A stretch of DNA of 64,000 bases from Codonopsis lanceolata (GCA_013146195.2 CM028377.1:101206435-101270434); one strand, 5' to 3'; shown: positions 1-11,538, numbered from the stretch's first letter. The notes: a model not told the origin generated them from the letters alone. Numbers and translations are program-made.

Positions 1-480
1 CAGATTTTCTTAACCAAAAAAATTTAAAAAACACTGATGCCAAATCAGGGCTGTTTTTACATATTTTCTTAACCAAAAAAATTTGTCTGATGCCAAGCTT
101 GGCATCAGGGCTGTTTTTATAGATTTTCTTACACAAACAAATTCAAAAAATGCTGATGCCAAATCTTAGCATCAGGACTGTTTTTACAGATTTTCTTAAC
201 CAAAAAAATTCAAAAAATGCTGATACCAAATTTTGACATCAGGGTTGTTTTTACAAATTTACTTAACCATAAAAATTAAAAAATGCTGATGCCAAATTCA
301 AAAAACTCAAAACACCATCCAGTTTCTGCTGCCAAGGCCAAACATCAGAACTGTTTGCACAATTTTTTCAAACCAATAAACCCCATCCAGTTTCTGCAAC
401 CAAGGTCAAGCATCAAATGCAGAAACATTGTTACATAAAGCTTCTGCAACAGGAACAGAAACATATTATTAAGTGAATTA
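1..480. repeat. Degenerate tandem array of GATGCC palindromes
   Basis: Five or six units of roughly 60-68 bp are arranged head to tail. Each has an A-rich spacer (ttcttaaccaaaaaaatt) and the inverted word ctgatgccaa / ttggcatcag followed by ggctgtttttaca. At 87-108 the two half-sites abut and form a perfect 22-bp palindrome centred on AAGCTT. Units near 300-480 are decayed. The same array type sits in the two sister elements. Confidence 0.8.
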
Positions 481-764
481 ATCAAATGCAGCTGCAGAAT
501 CAGCAATAAAAACTAGCTGGAAGTTTGTTTTTCTTTTAAAACAATGTGATCCTGTCGTTTCTTGTTAGAATCACATTTCACCTCCACCATACACACAATC
601 AAGAAAACAATATCAAGTTAGATTATCCGTCTTATTTGTATAGTTATTCTCTTCTATTATTACGTAATAATATAGTATAAACATATAGTTAGAAGCCACT
701 GATTCATATGCAGTTATGAATGGAGAGTGAGAGACGAAGAAATCAAATGCAGTTCACCAAAAGC

Positions 765-1893
765 CTAGAAAGCTTTAACCATGGCTGCCCTCGCCGTTAG
801 TGACACTTGAACTTCTCTCTTCATTTCTTCTTCTTCTTCTTCAGAGTCGTCCTCATCTGCTTCCCACATGAATTGTGCATACGATACCAACACCATACTG
901 TCATTTTAAATTTCATTGATGAACAAAAATTCAATGTTAGCCATCTATGTAACTATCTCACGGTATATACATCCAGACTACTTCCACAAATTCAACTCTA
1001 ATTTTCAAAAATTTCTTCCAATACGTAATTTCATTAGATATTGATCACTTATTGATCAATCTGGTGAGGTTGGAAGAGAATTCGGAATTACAATTCAACC
1101 TAATGGTTAAATATTTTATCACTCACTGGTGCGATTTCTTCCCATAACCAATCAGGTCAGTTTGAAAGAGAATTCAGTTGCGAATCATAAAGAGTAACAT
1201 AAATAGACAAGGAGCATTTGGTAGGAAAAAAATAAATGTAAAATTTTAGAATGGGATGTTTGTATACCAGTCGTCTGGCGAAGAGGAAACGACCTGATCA
1301 AAATACGATTTGGCTCTCACTTCATCTCTGTCAGCCACCCAAATCAATTTTCCGTACAAAGACAGCACTTCGCCGTCTTCCGGACTCGCTAGTATTGCTC
1401 TTCTGTAATACTCTTCCGCTTTCACCGTGTCTCCCTCAACCTTTTTCGAACATCAAAAATACATAAATTAATCAAATCATTCAAATGAATGTAGATTTTA
1501 ATTCGCGAATTCGGATGTAATGCAAGAAATTTGAAGGTGAGTTACCTCGTGCAAATACTTTGCGTAGTTTCTAAGGAGGAGAGAATTCGTAGGGTCTGAC
1601 TTCAACTTCTCTTGAAAATACACGCCAAGATTGCTCTGATCCGCGTTTCTTCCTGCGAAGTTACCTGTACCAAAGTCGTTGTATCTGTCGTGGCCGCCAT
1701 CGAATAATTTTCCCTGATCCATTCTGCCGCCGGAATGGCCTAATTCCTCTATTGCAGTTCCGCTCTTCGTCCAATCTCCGACGAAACTCCTTTGATCGAA
1801 AATGCTTTCGTACATAAAAATGCTTTCTCTTGGGCACCATAATGGTTCTGCTTTCATAAAGAAAAAAATACATAATGAAATGGAGAACATCAT
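765..1893 (-). CDS. TPR-repeat protein gene carried inside the MULE (3 exons)
   Basis: Three minus-strand exons join in frame: 1893-1546 (start uncertain), 1440-1268 and 897-765, with GT-AG introns of 105 and 370 bp. Exon 2 reads VEGDTVKAEEYYRRAILASP and continues with 'EDGEVLSLYGKLIW'. The second junction restores the codon for Cys in 'SPDDCMVLVSYAQFMWEA', and the protein ends after an acidic run (DEDDSEEEEEE) with a TAG at 767-765. This matches the plant TPR-like superfamily of small acidic-tailed proteins, in which two or three TPR units (YY..A....P.....L..YA..LW) follow a Gly-rich N-terminus. No frameshift or internal stop is seen from about residue 30 onward. The N-terminus (MMFSISLCIFFF...) is unlike the family and may be element sequence, so the fragment is probably 5'-truncated. 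Function in plants is poorly known. Confidence 0.65.
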
Positions 1894-3048
1894 AACATTG
1901 TCCAGAGCTAGAAATGGAGAACATCATGACATGAATCCAGTCAGGCTCAAAAGGCACCCCAAGCCAAAACCAAAAAAATTCCATAAAGACCACACATTGT
2001 CCCAGAGAAGATGCCCAATAATCAGATTTCACAGTCTAAATGCACCACAGAGGCACAGACCAGCACCCCACAATGCCACAAGCTGCCCCTAGCCAAACAC
2101 CAAGTTTGAAAATAAGCTAAGCTTTGAGCCCGCGGGCTGAATTTGCACTGAATCAGCAGAGTTCAAAACCTGCCATTTTCTCAACAAATCTGGAGCTTTG
2201 GAAGAGCCAAATTTCCAAATTAAGAAGTTTTAGAACCTATATATATATAATGGGTAATGGGTAATGCAACCCTATTCAGTCAGTCTCTTTTTTCAATGGA
2301 CAATATCTTACACCCAAATCTGTGAAAATGGCCTGAAATTTTGAGGAGACCCACAAGCTGCCCCTACCCAAATATCTAACACCCATCCAGGAATGATATC
2401 AAATCCAGACCAAGTTGAAGTCTCTCCAGCCTCACCAAGCAGACTATCCCAGAGAACGAGAGAGAGAGAGAGAGAAACTGACAGTGGTCTGTGACTGTGA
2501 GAGACTCATCTTGACTCTTGAGCGAGCTGCCAGGCTCGCCGCTTGCGTGCCGCCGGCCGAAGGGTGGAAGCTGTTGACTTGTTGAGCGATACCTATGAGG
2601 CTGTGACTCTGTCTGTGTGAGAGAGCTGTGAGTCTGTGAGTGAATGGCGGTGTCGCCGTGCCGGTTCTGGACTTTTGAGAGAGAGAGACCGTAGAACTTT
2701 GTAGAAGAAAGAGAAAGAGGTAGTGGCCAAAGGTATTGAGAGTCAGAGCAGCTCCAAAGCCTCAGAGGGGAGAGAGAAAACAGGAACATTGTAATAATAC
2801 GAGCATAAAGGGGGTAATGATGTATTTTTGCTCTAAAATTGTACCTATGTCTAAAAAATAGGTGGATTTATTTGAAAACATGTTTCAAAAAATGTACCAA
2901 ATTATAATTTTTTCTTGTAACAATATCATTTTACCATTAATTTGATTTTGGGATGATAACTGGCCGGTCCTTTTGGACAATATTTAACCCAAAAAGTCCA
3001 TCATACTTTTATTTAAGAAATAATTATTGATCGTACACTTTTATAAAA

Positions 3049-4162
3049 GGGCAAATTTCAAATGAATATAATTTTAGAAACATGTTTTTATCTAGGTCTA
3101 TCAATTTTTTAGACATTTCATATAACTACAAATTGGTTGTTAAATGACAAAAATTTCATTAATGAAGACAAATTTCATCCGGATTGTCAAGACAAAAAAA
3201 ATCAAATAATGATGATGCCAAGGACAGACATCAGAACTGTTAACAATTTTTTCAAGATAAAAAAAAAATCTAATAATACTGATGTCAATACTAGACTGAC
3301 ATCAGAACTGTTAACACAGTTTTTTCAAAAAAAATCAATAATGATGATGCCAAGGACAGACATCAGAACTGTTAACATAATTTTTTCAAAACCAAAAAAA
3401 TCTAATAATGTTGATGTCAATGTTAGGCATCAGAACTGTTAACAGTCCTGATTCCTGGCCTCAGCAGCAGAAACTGGATGGGGTTTTTTGGCTTGAAAAA
3501 ATTGTGCAAACAGTCCTGATGTCTGATGTCAAATCCAAGCATCAGATTGTTGCTAAATCCTAAATCCAGGTATTAACTAGAATAAACGATGTCTAATGCC
3601 AAAACCAAACATCAGGTTCCTAAAATGAACTAAAGGTTTTCTGATACCTAATCCAAGCATCAGCATTTTAAATTAAAGTGGATTAAACGATTTTTGATGC
3701 CAAATCCAGGCATCATCATTTGAAAATCTTGTTCTTTGAAATACGACAGACATATTTTGAAATACGACATACATTTTAGTTCATCCTTAATACAAAATCC
3801 ATCGGATTCCCAAATTATGAAGGTTTGCTATGTTACAAATTTGTCTTGAAAACAAAAAATATATTATACACAAAAATGCAAGTTTGTCGGCAATAGAGAT
3901 TCACCGGAAAAGAAATTGTTGGTCGGAATCGGAGATGACGGTGGCCGGTATAGCTACACTGCAGGAATCGGCAATTGGGCAGGGGCGAGAAGGAGAGAGG
4001 ATGACGCTACTGCCTATTGGTTTGAGGAAGCAACATCGTCAATACGACATAAAGGGCAGTGACGTACTTTTGCCCCAAAATTGTATTTAAAATATATGTC
4101 CAAAAAATAATTAGATTCATTTGAAAACATGTTTTAAAAGATGTACCGGCTTTTAATTTGTC
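3049..4162 (+). mobile_element. Palindrome-array MULE, copy 2 (complete)
   Basis: Complete non-autonomous element of 1,114 bp. It is flanked by a 10-bp target duplication ttttataaaa (3039-3048 and 4163-4172; 11 bp if a shared c is counted). The terminal repeats pair over about 40 bp: the left end reads gggcaaatttc...attttagaaacatgtttt, and the right end in reverse complement reads gacaaattaaaagccggtac...cttttaaaacatgtttt. An internal array of 'gatgatgccaagga...catcagaactgttaaca' units runs from 3200 to 3720. The segment 3830-4050 is non-repetitive and could be captured DNA, but I do not recognise a protein in it. No transposase is encoded. Confidence 0.85.
3200..3720. repeat. Diverged GATGCC palindrome array in MULE copy 2
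   Basis: About eight units combine 'gatgcca(a/g)' with '(g)gcatcag', and the earlier ones carry 'aactgttaaca' plus a poly-A spacer. The first 240 bp show a higher-order period in which unit types alternate. Later units (3530-3720) lose the spacer and keep only the inverted words. Confidence 0.75.
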
Positions 4163-4486
4163 TTTTATAAAATTGTAACCGCTCCACCACCTTTTTTTCT
4201 CAACCGATAAAGTATTTTTTTCAAAATTTTGTTCAAAAAATATCCCTTCCTCTGTCTCCGCCATTTGAAAATAGTTTTCTATGCCCGAATCGAAACCATC
4301 AATTTTTCTAACCATCTTTCTCACTTCATCGTCAACCTTCCCACCTTGTCTTCAACCTGCTCTACTATCATAACCAAATAGCACAGAAACCAGAGAAACT
4401 TTTCCAAACTCACTTTAATAATTAACCAAATTTGAGAGCAAGAATCAATTTCAGACACCAGATTCAGCAAGTGAGATATTAAAAGA
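4163..4486. other. No gene seen
   Basis: This short AT-rich interval lies between MULE copy 2 and the hAT element. The open frames here are short and have no recognisable domain or coding bias. Confidence 0.5.
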
Positions 4487-5175
4487 CAGGGCCGGTCCTG
4501 AACTTTTGGGGGTCCAAGGCGAAAAGAAAATGAAAGGCCCCCTAAAAATATATAAAAATACAATTTTTAGACGAATAATTTTTTTTGACTTTTTATCATT
4601 CATAGTATTGAAAATGTACAACACCTATCAATGTATAAGAAAAATAAGCATTAAAATTTTATTGAAAACTACTATTTTGCATCGATTTAAACAATTTCTG
4701 ACAAAAATGATATACCCCATCAATATTTTTCTTTTTTGACTTCTGGATATATATTTTCTTGATAACATGTTTGTACTAAAAATTCAAGTTAAAAAAAAGA
4801 CACAATCACTAATAAAGTTAAGAACTAAAGAAACATAAGCAATAAAAATGAGTCAAATAGCAACAACGAAAAAACTTGATTTTTGCTTGAAATGTAATAA
4901 TTAAGCTATGGGAGATAGATGGGCAGGAAATTAGCTTGACAAAGAAGAGAGTGGACCTAAAATGAATAAAATTAAAAGCTTGGCTGAGACTCAAACTCAT
5001 GACATGCGTATTCACATTAACAAACAATTTCCATTGAGCCAATAGGACAATCATGCATTTAAGTTACATGGTATATAATATATTTTTAAAACCTAGACTA
5101 CACTTCTTTAAAATTAGGCCCTCTAGAATTTTGGGCCCTGTGCGAAGGCCCATGTTGCACCTGCTCAGGGCCGGG
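4487..5175 (+). mobile_element. hAT-type MITE, CAGGGCCGG termini
   Basis: The left end cagggccggtcctgaacttttggggg and, in reverse complement, the right end (ccggccctgagcaggtgc then gcccaaaattctagagggcc) are the usual termini of a common plant hAT-like element. The two sides share 'taaaag' just outside the ends (4480-4485 and 5176-5181), which fits a decayed 8-bp target duplication. The interior is AT-rich and non-coding. Confidence 0.65.
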
Positions 5176-5464
5176 TAAAAGCTTAGTGATGAATGGTGAC
5201 CGTAGTGTTAGAGGGTGGTGGCGAAGACAGTAGGTGGGACTTTTTTTTTTGGTACATTCGGAAAAATGAAGGGTTTCACATGGCATGGATGAACTTGAAA
5301 GTTGGCAACTTGCTTGAACATCATTGACTAGCATCTAAACTTATATTGACCAAAACTATGAAATACAATTGATTAAAAAAAATTACAGTTGATAGAGAGC
5401 AAGAATCGATGTTAAGTGAAATTCAAAATTAATAATCGATACCCAAAATTAATTATCGATGCTT

Positions 5465-5720
5465 AAATTTTGTATTGCGATTCTCAAATTTGTGCGAGAA
5501 TTTTTGCATACGATGCCCAATTTTTTAACTGCGAAGCCCAATTTTCTATTGTGATGCCCAAATTTTTTAATTGCGACGCCCAAATTTTGGTCAGTGACTT
5601 GCATAGCCACGCCCAAAAATTAAGCGATGTCCAAAATGTTAAACGACACCAATTTTTTTCCTTGCGACGCCCAAATATTTTTACCGACGCCTAAAAAAAT
5701 TTACCAACGCATAAATTGGG
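5465..5720. repeat. Short tandem array of 'gcgatgcccaaatttt' words
   Basis: Nine or ten imperfect copies of 'gcga(t/c)gcccaaattttt' are spaced about 22-30 bp apart. It resembles the palindrome arrays of the nearby MULEs in style (G-A-T-G-C-C core) but lacks the second half-site. It is possibly a relic of a related element, since 5955-5995 also carries an inverted 'cacaattccaaattgtg' word. Confidence 0.6.
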
Positions 5721-6006
5721 ACAGTTACTTTTTATGCGCGTCTTTTCTTCATTAAGGATATTTTTATCGTTTTTCGCCCCAAAAGTGCACTGTAGCGGTT
5801 TAAAAATAATAATAATAGACTTTTGTGGTTATAATTCTACTGCATGATACCAGCCCGTTATCACCTTTTATTTAACCGGTAAAATACATTTTTTGTGGAA
5901 AAATAACGATTATACCATTAATGAAAGGAAAACCACGCGCATCAAGTAAAAATACGATGCTTCATCACAATTCCAAATTGTGCATCAAAAAACCAAATTT
6001 TAAAAT

Positions 6007-6199
6007 GGGTAATGCTAGGGCCACTCTAATAACACTTAATTTTGAGTACCAAATGATGTGGCATCTTATGTGTTATATTATAAATATAACTTTTTAATTT
6101 ATAGTGGAGCTCATAAAATGCCAAATAGGATGACACATTGGAAACCACATCATTTGGTGCACAAATTTAAGTGCTCATTGAGTGGCTCTAGCATTACTC
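6007..6199. mobile_element. Mutator-type MITE, 193 bp, 9-bp TSD
   Basis: The left end gggtaatgctagggccactc pairs with the right end gagtggctctagcattactc. The internal match continues through 'gcaccaaatgatgtgg', giving terminal repeats of about 60 bp. Both sides carry the 9-bp direct repeat ttttaaaat (5998-6006 and 6200-6208). It is too short to code. Confidence 0.85.
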
Positions 6200-6706
6200 T
6201 TTTAAAATTAATTAACTGAAAATCATTCAAGTTTCAACTTCACCATCCTCTCCCCAAAAGATTAAGTTACCGATGTGATTCTCGAAGATGAAGATTCTAA
6301 AAATTACTGTCACATATCAACAATTAACCAAAAGATATCAGGTTTTGTGTCAGTACCACATCGATCATTTCCACGAAAAAACTAGACAAACAAATCCTAC
6401 TAATTACCTTGAGCACACCATCAAACCTAGTATCTTTTCGAGACCCAATTATGGTTCCTGCTGCAAAAGTTCTGGGAGAAAAGGAAGGGATTCAACAAAT
6501 CCATTACTGAAATTCAAACATCAAGGAACTATTCAGGAAGGTTCTGCGATTGAAAGCTTTTCAATCGTAGAGGGCGAAATGCTCAATGGAGTGTTCTCGG
6601 CCGATGAAGACCGACTGTGAATTCAACTCCGATGCTTGCATCGCAAACTCCGATGCAATCATCATAAACTCCGACGATTGCATCGCAGACTCCTTCTTCC
6701 CCGTAA

Positions 6707-6957
6707 GGGGTGGCAATTCGTGTTATCGTGTCGTGTTCGTGCTTCATTATCGTGTTTTAATATTATCTATCTTATTTGATCATAAATAAAACAATAAATA
6801 TTAATTTGAATATATTAACAATTTCGTGCTTTTCGTGTCGTGTTTCGTGTTGTGTCGTGTCGTGTTGGGCTTATCGTGTCATTTGTCTCTGTAATCGTGT
6901 TTTATAATCGTGCCTTATTGGTTCGTGCTAACGTGCCGTACCAAACATTGCCACCCC
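6707..6957. mobile_element. hAT-like MITE with GGGGTGGCAA termini, copy 1
   Basis: It begins ggggtggcaattcgtg and ends acattgccacccc, so the ends are inverted. The interior is dominated by repeated cgtgtcgtgt words and an AT-rich centre with 'ttatttgatcataaat'. A related element lies at 8203-8445 in the opposite orientation, and a related type splits the LINE at 17666-18242. The target duplication is not clear. Confidence 0.7.
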
Positions 6958-7337
6958 ATTATTAGCCAAGTCGATCAAAATTCTTTTCATAGACCGCCTT
7001 TCACTCCTTTTTTCCTTAGCAACTAGTTGAGGAATAGATTAATCAAAAATAGAGAGACGAAACAAGAACTAGGGCGAACGAGCACTTTTGTGCAGCAAAT
7101 CGGTAATCTTCCCTTCGTACGTTCTTGCTTGGGCTAATTAATACCAGTAAACCATGAGATATAAAAGTTCAAAAGGATTTCCTACGCTTGATTAATATCA
7201 ATTCTCCCCAGTCCCCATTCTTCTCTCTCCCTCTCTGTTTAATCTCCATCCTCCCTCCCCCATAAATGGCAACTGTGTATCACTAATGCGAAAATCACTG
7301 TGAAAAAGTGAAAATGGAATGAAAGAATTCTAGGCTA

Positions 7338-8157
7338 TCCGTCTGTTTCACATAAAATGATTTTCAGAAAATAATTTCATTTTTAGGTGATTTTTTGAAA
7401 ATATGCCCAAAAACATTTTCAGTTGTTTGACAAATGCACGGAAAATGTTACTGAAAAAAATATATTAAAAAAATACAAAAAGTATATTATGATATTAGTG
7501 CCCATATTGAAATTAAAATAATGTTGAATTTCAAGTAATTTTCCTTTAGTAACCTTTATTTTATTTTCATTAAAAAAATTTCCCCTAAATAAGCATGAGA
7601 AGTGATTGAACCTGAGACCTTATATTTTTTAAATCTCCAACTCTACCACTGGCTACCCCTTAGGGTCTCTTTAATAACCTTTAATTTATTATTAATGGTA
7701 TCAAATCAATAAGGTCAATTTTTTTTCAATCTCACAAATACAAATAAAAAAATTGATAATTGATATGAAAAAACATTTTTTTAAATGAATAATGTTCGTG
7801 ACGTCCCTAAATAATATAGTAGATGCTAATTTTAGTAGGTAGTGAGTATTTATTAAAAATATAATTTATAAATAGTGTGCACAAAGTTCATTTATATCTT
7901 TAAACAGTTAATTTGTTGAGTGAAATATTATGCGTGTATGTAAATACATGTAATTGTGGAAGGGGGCGAAGGGATGCTCGAATATTTGGAAAATGACTTA
8001 CGAAAAATTAATCTGTAAGTCATTTTCCTGAAAATAAGACTTCATTTTCCGTTGACTCGGAAATTTTTTTACGTTGATTACATTTTCCTAAAGTTACCAA
8101 ACACCAAAAAATGAAGAAAACGTTTTCCAGAAGTTATTTTCCGTGAAACAAACATAA
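7338..8157. mobile_element. MITE-like element with TTTCACGGAAAAT termini
   Basis: The left end gtctgtttcacataaaatgattttcag is the inverse of the right end, which in reverse complement reads gtttgtttcacggaaaataacttctgg. Internal sub-palindromes (cttacgaaaaattaatctgtaag near 7995-8020) are typical of a widespread plant hairpin-like element family. The interior is about 650 bp of AT-rich, non-coding sequence. Confidence 0.55.
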
Positions 8158-8202
8158 CATAAGTTTCAATTCAGACGGGGAGAAAGAGAGGATGGTGTTA
8201 CT

Positions 8203-8447
8203 AGGGTGGCAATGACTGACACGACGTACACGATAACTCGAATCAGCACGACACGGTTATAAAACACGATTCTAGAGACAAATGGAAATGGCACGATAAG
8301 ACTAGCATGACACGACACGAAAGACAAAAAATTGTTAATATGTTCATAATAATATTTATTATTATATTTATGATCAAATAAGATAGATAACATGAAAACA
8401 TGATAGCGAGGCACGAACACGACACGATAGCACGAATTACCCGGTGT
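8203..8447. mobile_element. hAT-like MITE, GGGTGGCAA type, copy 2 (right end eroded)
   Basis: It starts agggtggcaatgac and contains the same cacgacacga words and 'ttatgatcaaataagatagata' core as the copy at 6707-6957, but in reverse orientation. The right end 'cacgaattacccgg' has lost part of the terminal repeat. Confidence 0.6.
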
Positions 8448-8626
8448 GGGTGTATGTGTGGGTTAATGAAAATAGATTTTAGAGGTTGAAAAAAAATTGG
8501 GTACTAAAGAGTTTAGAAATTTTGGAAAGTATATATCTATTGATTTTTTTTAATCAATTGATAGCCCACTCTCACGTATCGTTAAAAAATACACATTATT
8601 CTAATATTTTGTAACAGAATTAATTA

Positions 8627-8803
8627 CTTCCTCCGCTTCGGGTAAAGAGTTTATGTTTGAAAGTCAATTTTTTTTAAAAAAAAGATACTTTTAGTAGTCA
8701 ATTAATAATAAAATAACACTTTATGCCTTAATTTTTAAAAGTTAACTCTTTGAGTGAAACATTCAAAATAAAATAATAGACTTTTTATTCAGAATGGATA
8801 GGG
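8627..8803. mobile_element. Stowaway-like MITE
   Basis: The terminal words cttcctccgcttcgggtaaagagt and, at the other end, gactttttattcagaatggataggg are inverted relatives of the Stowaway consensus (CTCCCTCCGTCCC...). TA dinucleotides flank it on both sides (8625-8626 and 8804-8805), as expected for Tc1/mariner-type insertion. Confidence 0.6.
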
Positions 8804-8805
8804 TA

Positions 8806-10329
8806 TTATTTTTCTAACTAGTAATGCACGGAGTGTATAGTAGAAAAACAAACTTAGTGATTTCAATATATGAAAATTAAACAAATATTTAATTCTTAAA
8901 GATTAAAAAAAAGAATTTATTTAGAGTATATCACTAAACAAAATTTATTGTGAAATACTCCTATACATACAATGGACTTGACAATAACCATCAGTTATAG
9001 AAAAATTAAACGCCTTAACATTGAACAAATCAACATACAACCGACCTGTGACTAAACCAAGTTTTTTTAAAGGAAACCTACGACAATGATTATTTAATAA
9101 GCAAAGAATATAACAAATTAAAAAAATCTGAATATGTTTATATTTTTATTTATTTTATTTACTAAGAAAAGTATATAACAAATTTCTAAAAATCTGAACA
9201 CGTCTATATTTTTTTTATTTTTTTGATACAACACGTCGAAAAATTAAACAACATAATAAATTTCAAAATTTAACAAAAATTTAATATTTTACATTGAGTT
9301 ACAGACACATCATTATCTAAATGCATTATTTGATTTGTATAGCAATAATGGAAGGGTCTGGATAATTTTCATTACTTTGTTAAATCAAAGTTACACTTGG
9401 AGCTGTAAAAGAAGAAAATTGGGGTAAATAATAGTTTCATGTAATTTGTAATGAAGTGTTTTAAAATAAAAATAATAATTATTTATTATTGAAAATATAT
9501 ATAACAAAAATTAAATAACTAAAAATTACATTAATGAATAGAAAATATCATAACCATGAGTCCATAATTAGCAAGTCAAAAGGCTGATGAAGACAACTTT
9601 AAGTTACTTGCTATAAATAGTAATAAAATATGTTGGGAATAGCAAAAACGACGGGCAATCGTGGGGTCTTCTTGTGACGGTGGCAAGTGATTGGCAAACA
9701 GATAAATAAATTAGATAGATGTTTGTGTTTGCCATTTGAATCAGACCCAATGCAACTCATTTCAAATCTGAGTTGCTTAGAATAAATATAACATTTTCAT
9801 AGTACGTATTGGGGTACAAGCTACTCAGCAAATTTGTAAACTTGGCCCGATTCATCGGTAAAAACTTGGGTAAAACGATGTTACGAATATTTTTTGTAAG
9901 ACGAATCATACTTATCTGATCCACCGTGTGTTGGTGGGTTGAGCTGTAATAGAGTAAAGATTCGTTTTACGAATTCCCAAGGTGAAGCCTGATGTTTATG
10001 TTGCTTAGATATATACATATAAAGAGCTTATAACAAAAATAAGTTAAATTGGTAAAAACTAGAGTTGGCTTGTTTAGGTAAAGTTTTATCAATAAGATGT
10101 TAAAGAGAATGTTTGATCCTATGCTTTACCCTACCCAAAATGCAGGAAATGATACAATTGTTGCAGTGACAATCCAATGTCCATGAATAAGTTGTGTTAT
10201 TAAAACTAACTCTTTGTTTTCACTGAGTTTTTTTATTGCATTTTGAAATTTCTGTATTAAAAAGCTGCGTTTTGAAACATTTTACCGTACGGGATCTTAA
10301 TTTATGGAAAATATAAACTTAATTTATTT
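8806..10329. other. AT-rich stretch without recognisable gene
   Basis: About 1.5 kb of strongly AT-rich sequence with no long open frame, no clear terminal repeats and no RNA gene that I can see. Confidence 0.6.
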
Positions 10330-11538
10330 GTTTGCAGGGGACTAAGATGGAGTGTTTAGATAAGCGAATAATTGACAGCGAATGGGGTTGCAGAAAGGCT
10401 GATTTGGTTCATTTAGAGACGGCTGGGGCTTCCAGGGGAGTGTTAGTGATGTGGGATAGTAGTACTCTTACTAAGTTGGATCAAGTTCAAGGCTCTCACT
10501 TTATCTCTTGCCTTTTCGAGCTGGTAGAGGATGGGCTACAATGGGTTTTTTTCAGGAGTTTATGGGCCAAACTCGGATACTTCTCGTATGGGTTTATGGA
10601 CATAATTATCTTCAATCTAGCAGAGGTGGAATGTTCGTGGCGTGGGGGGGGGGGGCGGATTTGAACGCATTGTGATTCCCCCATGAGCGCACGGGGGCCA
10701 GCACAATCTCGCAAGGCATGTTCGACTTTAATTATTTTATCAATCAAATGGATCTGATGGATTTTCCGTTAGAAGTGAACACTTTCACTTGGTTTAGAAG
10801 TGGGGCGAGACGTCAATGCTCAAGGATCCATAGATTCCTTTTGTCTCCAGACCGGGTAGAGTATGGTGTTTTCTCGTAGAAAAGCTTGCCGAGGGTGGTG
10901 TCTGATCGCTCTCCCATTCATCTTGAGTATGGTAGTATCATTAAAAAAAATCTCTGTTCAAATTCGAGAATATGTGGCTTGAAGATACAGGTTTCATGGA
11001 GTGGGTAAAGTTGAAGTGGGCTTCCTATGCAGTGGATGGCAAGCTGTGTTTCAAATTAGCTAAGAAACTGAAAATGCTTAAAGAAGATCTCAAGTTTGGA
11101 ATAAAGAGGTATTTGGGCAGATTGAGTCCAAGATCCGAAAAGCTATGAAGGAAATTCAGAGAATAGATGAGTTGGAGGGTGGGGATGAGTTGGGGGAAGA
11201 CAAAGTAGAGCATCAAGAAAAGCTAAAAATAGAGCTCAGGAAACTTCGTATAAAGGAAGAGATATGATGTAGGCAGAAATCTAGGATCCTGTGGTTAAAG
11301 GAAGGGGATAAGAATACAAAGTTTTTCCAACGAATGACAAAGATCCGTAAGAGTAACAATCAGATCAGCCACCTGAAAATAAGTGATGCAGTGATAGAAG
11401 ACCCTAATCAAAAAAAGTCAGAAATTTTCAATTACTATTAAAAGTTGTATTCAGAGGACATGAGCTGGAACATGGTGGCAGATGGGGTTGTTTTTAAGTC
11501 GTTACAGGAGGAAGATAAGGTACTTCTTGAACATGCGT

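Larger units (their letters stand above)
1..2914 (+). mobile_element. Palindrome-array MULE, copy 1 (left end outside window)
   Basis: This is the right part of a Mutator-like element. Its last 100 bp (2809-2914) match the right ends of the copies at 3049-4162 and 61309-62569: a '..tttttgc.ctaaaattgta' block followed by a terminal repeat containing 'aaaacatgttt' and 'atgtacc', ending in ttttttc. The left part (1-480) is an array of 'ctgatgccaa...ttggcatcag' units like those inside the other two copies. Between them lies a spliced TPR gene on the minus strand and a GA-rich stretch (2460-2700). The left terminal repeat and target duplication are outside the window, so the full length is unknown. 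Membership of the family is well supported; the exact left extent is not. Confidence 0.65.

Noticed and set aside
1661..2092. Overlapping frames on both strands at 1.66-2.09 kb
   Set aside because: They overlap exon 1 of the TPR gene in other frames, and a 38-bp near-duplication at 1880-1935 explains the openness.
2376..2789. 137-codon minus-strand frame inside MULE copy 1
   Set aside because: Composition reflects GA-rich simple sequence; no domain recognised.
6288..6620. 110-codon plus-strand frame
   Set aside because: Open but without any family resemblance or splice context that I recognise; it may be chance.
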